Assembly (NCBI RefSeq): GCF_032854445.1
Contig: NC_088302.1
Coordinates: 27,369,080 to 27,433,079, forward strand
Origin: Liolophura sinensis
Taxonomy: Eukaryota; Mollusca; Polyplacophora; Chitonida; Chitonidae
Direction: 5' to 3'
DNA: 64,000 nucleotides
A program made the translations under genes and the position numbers. Positions 59,421 through 64,000 of this stretch are shown one piece after another. The notes under the pieces were generated by a model that was not told where the DNA came from, did no database searches, and saw only the letters and a program-made list of their open reading frames with translations. Within the stretch, counting starts at the first letter, position 1. Every line of letters begins with the position of its first letter.

Positions 59421-61884
59421 GTGCAGTGTGAGGCTAGGGGAACCCTGGTTCACATTGGTTATCCACGAACGTAAATCTGAACTCCCTGTTTCAGAGAATG
59501 GGATTACAGCATCATAGCTGCCCTTTTTATATAGTCTTTATTTTGTAATCTTTGAGACCACAATAAGCCGTGACTTATACATGGCGTGAATCGGTGTATG
59601 GTTTACCATAGGTAGCCCGTGTGGCTGTGATACTTCGATGTGCTGAAACAGCCACCTGGGGCTAGGCTTTCAGTAAGCTAAATTGGATAGTCTTTTATTG
59701 ATTCAAGTATTGGTATCCAAGAATCGACAGTGAAATCTTCCCAGTGTTTGCCTGCTCGAAAACATTCAAGGTCATTTTGAGCGAAGAGATAAATTCATTA
59801 TTTACGCTTGTTTTGTTATTGTTGTTTCTTGTTTTTGTTCCAATTTTTTATGACAGCCGCCCTTGCTGTTGTTGTAGTAGTAGGGCCGCTCCTTGCCTAA
59901 AAAAGGCATACTTCTGTGGTTCACTAAAAAACCGACTCGAACCCTACCTTTACTTTTGCTATTCACCTATTCCCTGATACGAACAAATCGTAAGCATGTC
60001 AAAGCCGGCATGAGTAAACCATCTTTCAACAGTAATCCAGCAGTTTAAACTTCTGAATCGAGCAAACCAAACTAACACCCACTACGTTTGGAATTTTTTT
60101 TCACCTTCGGGCAGGGTGATCGACCGCAAAAGTTTTATCCTAGCCAACATTCTGTTTACAGGGCTTGCAATTTTTAAAGGGGAAGCCCAACGCATTTACT
60201 TTAATACTAAATGTTCCATAGAAACAATTAGGAGCCCTTATTAAGCACGGTGTCTACTGCTTTTCCGCCTCACCCAGCGGAGCTCTTTGGCGGGCGGCTG
60301 GCTTCGGTTAGAAGCTCGCCGATCTGTGCTTTAATGTGACGTTTAAAGCGTTTGGCTACAGGCTCGTCATCATACTCCTTACAGCTCATGCGTCGCTCTC
60401 TACCTCCAGCTTTACATCACTGCCACCAATAGACAAGCTTGACTTTTGTAGCCTGCAAACGCATGTTTAGACATAGGCTCATCACTTGTGTCCTCCCACA
60501 GGACTATTTTATCAACATCCATCAATAAAATTATTTTAGGTGTTGGTTAGAATTATGTTGCACACAATCTAGATAAAGACAGTGCATGTGTGTAAAGTAT
60601 TATTACTGACAAATGTTGAGACGGATTGTTTTCTGACATGATTTCCTGCCTCATCTGACATCACCGTGACCCCAGTTACCTTGCTGTTCTCAAAAAATCT
60701 GTACAAAATTTACTGTTGGTGGCAGTGAAATGAATGGTAGTGAGCAACGAATGTGATGTCGCATCAGGCACTGATGAGAGTTCTCGTCTTTCGAGAGCAA
60801 TGATACGATTTCATTGCTGTCAAGCTTTTCCACAATTATTCCTAAATCTGTTACTAGCTTTGCCCTGACATGTAGTATCTATCGGTATATCGCCATATTC
60901 ATGAGACGGCCCAGGCTGGGGATCAACCGCGGACCTTGTGGTTTTCGCTAAGCTATTTTCACAAGAATTTTCTTTGAAAACATTCTCACAAGTAGTCAAA
61001 TCTTGTTAAGGAGAGGACCGACCAGTTTTCTGTGACGGACGTTTAGCCATTTTCGGGCCTTTTGGCAGGGACATCCGCACCAAAAATCTCAGCCGCCAGA
61101 TCAAACTCGGCTAAGGCGGGAATGGCAGCCATCCTCCTCGCTGATGTATGCGCCACGTGGTTGCAGATCATCGGCGAAATACCGACTATTTTCCAAAATT
61201 CAATTTTGAATAAGGGAATTTTATGCAAGCTGGAGTCGCTACGAGACTTTTGTATGCAAATTGCTTAGGAGAAAGTGAAATTATTCAAATTTTCTCCCAA
61301 ATACTAGAGCGATGAGATAACATGTGTGTTTGCAGACTGATCAGTTGTACGCTAAGAGGTCACGTGATCAGCTGTGTTTTCTCGTAGAATTCCGGTACGA
61401 CAGGTGGTGAAATATATCTACACTTATCAGATTATTTTGGAGGTTTTATAAAGAGAACCATACTGACAGATTTGCGTAGTGGAATGACAACCTAAAAAAC
61501 GCAAAAAAATCCACTTGCTCCAATGGCGCGAAGTAGTTATAATTTATATTAGTCAAACTTAATACAAGCTTATCAGACAGTGGCAATACAGTTCTAAATT
61601 GTAGATGTAAGTATAGTACGTGTCTCTTAACCCGTCGCCCATATTCAGTTCGATGTAAAATTAGTCATACTCCCTACCGAAATTGCCTTTCGCGAGTGAC
61701 CTGTAACAACACAAGCTATACACATGGATATGTAGGTAACTACCAGTAAATCGATAAAACAACGCGGTAGGAAAACCTCTTCCATTTATTAAGGTAATAT
61801 TATAACAAAACGTGAGAACAACTTCAAACCTAGCGGTGTCAAAATTATAGTTTAAAGTAAATATAGTTGACAGCCGTTTAGCTA
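59421..61884. other. Mostly noncoding; one short charged frame
   Basis: 59998-60066 repeats 38070-38125. A minus-strand frame (60389-60270, 39 codons) reads MSCKEYDDEPVAKRFKRH then IKAQIGELL and looks more protein-like than its surroundings, perhaps an exon or transposon fragment, but is unassigned. A tRNA-like box B (GCGGTTGATCCCC, minus strand, near 60920-60935) lies beside TAGCTTAGCG and may be a SINE head. Nothing else is supported. Confidence 0.25.
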
Positions 61885-62010
61885 CAGCAACTGGCGTTGA
61901 ACTCCTCCCAATATCCAGCATGCCAAAGGTTTTTGAATAATTATGACGTCCCCCGATTACTTCGTGGTGTCGAAACCAAGCTTATCGAGTTTGATGTTCA
62001 TCAAAGTTGG
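61885..62010. repeat. Copy of the TGACGTC-type foldback family
   Basis: AACTCCTCCCAATATCCAGCATGCC is the reverse complement of sequence at about 4757-4782. The following GCCAAAGGTTTTTGA, ATTATGACGTC and GTGTCGAAACCAAGCTTA match 5104-5175. Confidence 0.6.
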
Positions 62011-62890
62011 TGAATCCTCATGCCATTCAATTAAGTATTAGTAAAAATTGAACGAACAACACGTGTGAGAACGAGCCGACATTCAACTGTATTTGTAATA
62101 TAAATGCATGTATAGCATCACAGTCACAAAATTCATCAACTGATCCTGATTAATTTTGGTAATAATTGTAAGCCCTTTATTATTGCGGAATAACAGAAGC
62201 AAGGAATTCCATTTGGTTGGTTGATAAGGGTAAAAAAAAATACGCGTAAATACTTCGGTTTCATGATATCTATGCCGAGACTGGTTAAAAATAAATAATA
62301 TTTTATTAGCACATGCTAAGGTCTGAATTTGACTTAAGTTTTACTCATTAAAAATGTCTTCGGGATTGGTCGCGGCTTTAGTAACCTCTGAATCCTCCCA
62401 CGGGAGTCCTGTGACCCCAAACATGGCAGTCTAGCATTGGAAGAAGCCGACGACAACGATCTGGTTGGCATGACCTGGAACAGATAGCACACATAACAAA
62501 GTTTAGCATTAAATACACGGTAAGGTCATACAGGTATTGCACTGTAAAACATCTATTCTCTATAATCCTCGACCCTTACGTATCACGTAAAGGCGATTAC
62601 AGACTATAAATCGCACGTTAGATTCCCTGTTGTCATAGCGAAATGCTCGTACGCTGGCGTAAATGGAACGGCGTCTTTGTTTACAAAGCGGGCGTGACTC
62701 AGCAACTTGACGTGACAACGTGACTTTACGCCCCATCCTTGACTATTTGATCTGTATAGTTGATTTTAAAAATACATAGAAGTAAACTGTTAAAAGCATT
62801 TGGATTTGGTTAGCGTTTTCAAGAAAATTCAAAACTTGACACCGGTTTCATTGAATCTCAAGACTGTGTGCATGCTTTCGTGAAAACAGA
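62011..62890. other. Noncoding, nothing recognised
   Basis: No supportable gene or repeat. Confidence 0.4.
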
Positions 62891-63112
62891 TGGTTATTAT
62901 GCAGCTACATGTTTTACACGAGTAACAATACAGAAAATAGATGGTTGTCATGCAGCTACATGTTTTACACGAGTAACAATACAGAAAATAGATGATTATC
63001 ATGCAGCTACATGTTTTACACGAGTAACAATACAGAAAATAGATGGTTATCATGCAGCTACATGTTTTACACGAGTAACAACACAGAAAATAAATGGTTA
63101 TCATGCAGCTCT
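62891..63112. repeat. 51-bp minisatellite, about four and a half units
   Basis: GCAGCTACATG landmarks lie at 62901, 62952, 63003, 63054 and (diverging) 63105, exactly 51 bp apart. Because 51 is a multiple of three, frames are open on both strands: plus strand 17-residue units with HAATCFTRVTIQKID, and minus strand units with IYFLYCYSCKTCSC. There is no supporting gene context. Confidence 0.9.
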
Positions 63113-64000
63113 AACACCGTAATACGAATGCCTCCGTCTGATTCTTACTCTTGTCGAGTAACAATACAGAAGGAGATAGATGGTTTATGGTATCCATTTA
63201 CTGAAAGGCAAAATACATGACGTCCCATGATCCCCAACACAAACTTTACAATGATTAAAATGAAGTCACAATCTTTCGGGGCGGAAATCACAGGCACGAT
63301 AGTTTTCTCGATACACGATAGACACGATAGTTGAGGTAAAGTCTGGGGAATGTGAGGCTCAGTTCATGACATTACCACCGGTGTACGTAAGGCTTTGCGC
63401 GTCACAGCTGCAGTATGTGGCGTGGCGTTGTCATGTCAGAATGCCTTGAACCATGTTTTATCATTGCCTCAAACAGTTTTATCATTGTGAAGGGTTACTA
63501 AACGTCACGCGTTTTTCCCATGAAGTTGTTGCTGTGTTGCACTTTTTTCTTCTGTGTTACTTAATAACCACAGAACAGAGGCATGATAAACATGATGTAT
63601 TTCCACTGAGATTAAAATAAATAACTACATGCGACATTTGCTCCTATAAGAATGTCTACAGAGATGAGACAGGCACTGAGAATAACAGTACAGTACATCA
63701 AAAATATAATTTTGTCACTTTCGGCACTTCTAAGCTAAATCAAAAATATTGTTTTGAAAAAAAAATTATATAAAAAGAGGAATCCCTCCAAACAGAGGAA
63801 AAATTGCATGTTTAAGTTTGGCTGAATGCCTGTCAAGGCGAATTCATTTCCTGGTATACCCATGACTCGATGAGGTTGTCATGAAAATGAATAAAACTAT
63901 AAACGGAAGGATCATCAAAGTAATTCATAACATGTCTGCAAGTGTAACTAAAACCCACATGTTCGAATTGTACTTACATCGTGGTCATAAACCTGTCCGC
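63113..64000. other. Noncoding, nothing recognised
   Basis: Short duplicated words (CACGATAG...ACACGATAGACACGATAG near 63296-63330) but no gene or clear element. Confidence 0.4.

Overview
The window reads as gene-poor, AT-rich, repeat-laden animal nuclear DNA, probably from a lophotrochozoan and most likely a mollusc. The reasons are spliced genes with GT-AG introns, many copies of one tRNA-derived SINE, LINE, LTR, YR and Tc1-type elements, minisatellites, and no prokaryotic-style gene packing. The species cannot be fixed from the sequence alone.

Two host genes can be supported. A plus-strand gene with no intron in its coding part (15623-16951) encodes a secreted, furin-processed cystine-rich protein whose C-terminal domain looks like Trunk/PTTH, the Torso ligand family. 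A minus-strand three-exon gene (37176 down to 23951) encodes a 262-residue Kruppel-like factor of the KLF9/13 group. It has an N-terminal Sin3-interaction-type helix and three C2H2 fingers, one finger per exon. Its introns (8.2 and 4.2 kb) and probable 5-kb 3' UTR hold SINEs, a TTAA-flanked element and a long inverted repeat. Nothing suggests the two genes work together.

Layout: 1-7100 is noncoding, with a dispersed GAGGTGTAC-type motif and SINE or foldback fragments. 7141-7899 and 9277-10283 are LTR-like elements. 10390-11480 is an old repeat split by a GGGGCCC-ended element. 12490-12980 is a 66-bp minisatellite. 15400-17200 is the Trunk-like gene. 18930-37550 is the KLF gene. 37700-47260 is intergenic with several foldback elements and SINEs. 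47266-54692 is a second copy of the 1-kb LTR, split by a 6.2-kb I-type LINE (ORF1 with three zinc knuckles; ORF2 with endonuclease, RT and RNase H). 56060-57133 is a decayed Tc1-like transposon. 57187-57512 and 62891-63112 are minisatellites. 58300-59420 holds the remains of a DIRS-like tyrosine-recombinase retroelement on the minus strand.

The most striking structure is at the LINE 5' end. About 45 bp of leader-like sequence plus the first ten codons of histone H4 are fused to it, and the fusion starts exactly at an 11-bp copy of the target-site duplication. This looks like a template switch from LINE RNA onto histone H4 mRNA during retrotransposition. All calls are by eye; no database search was run.
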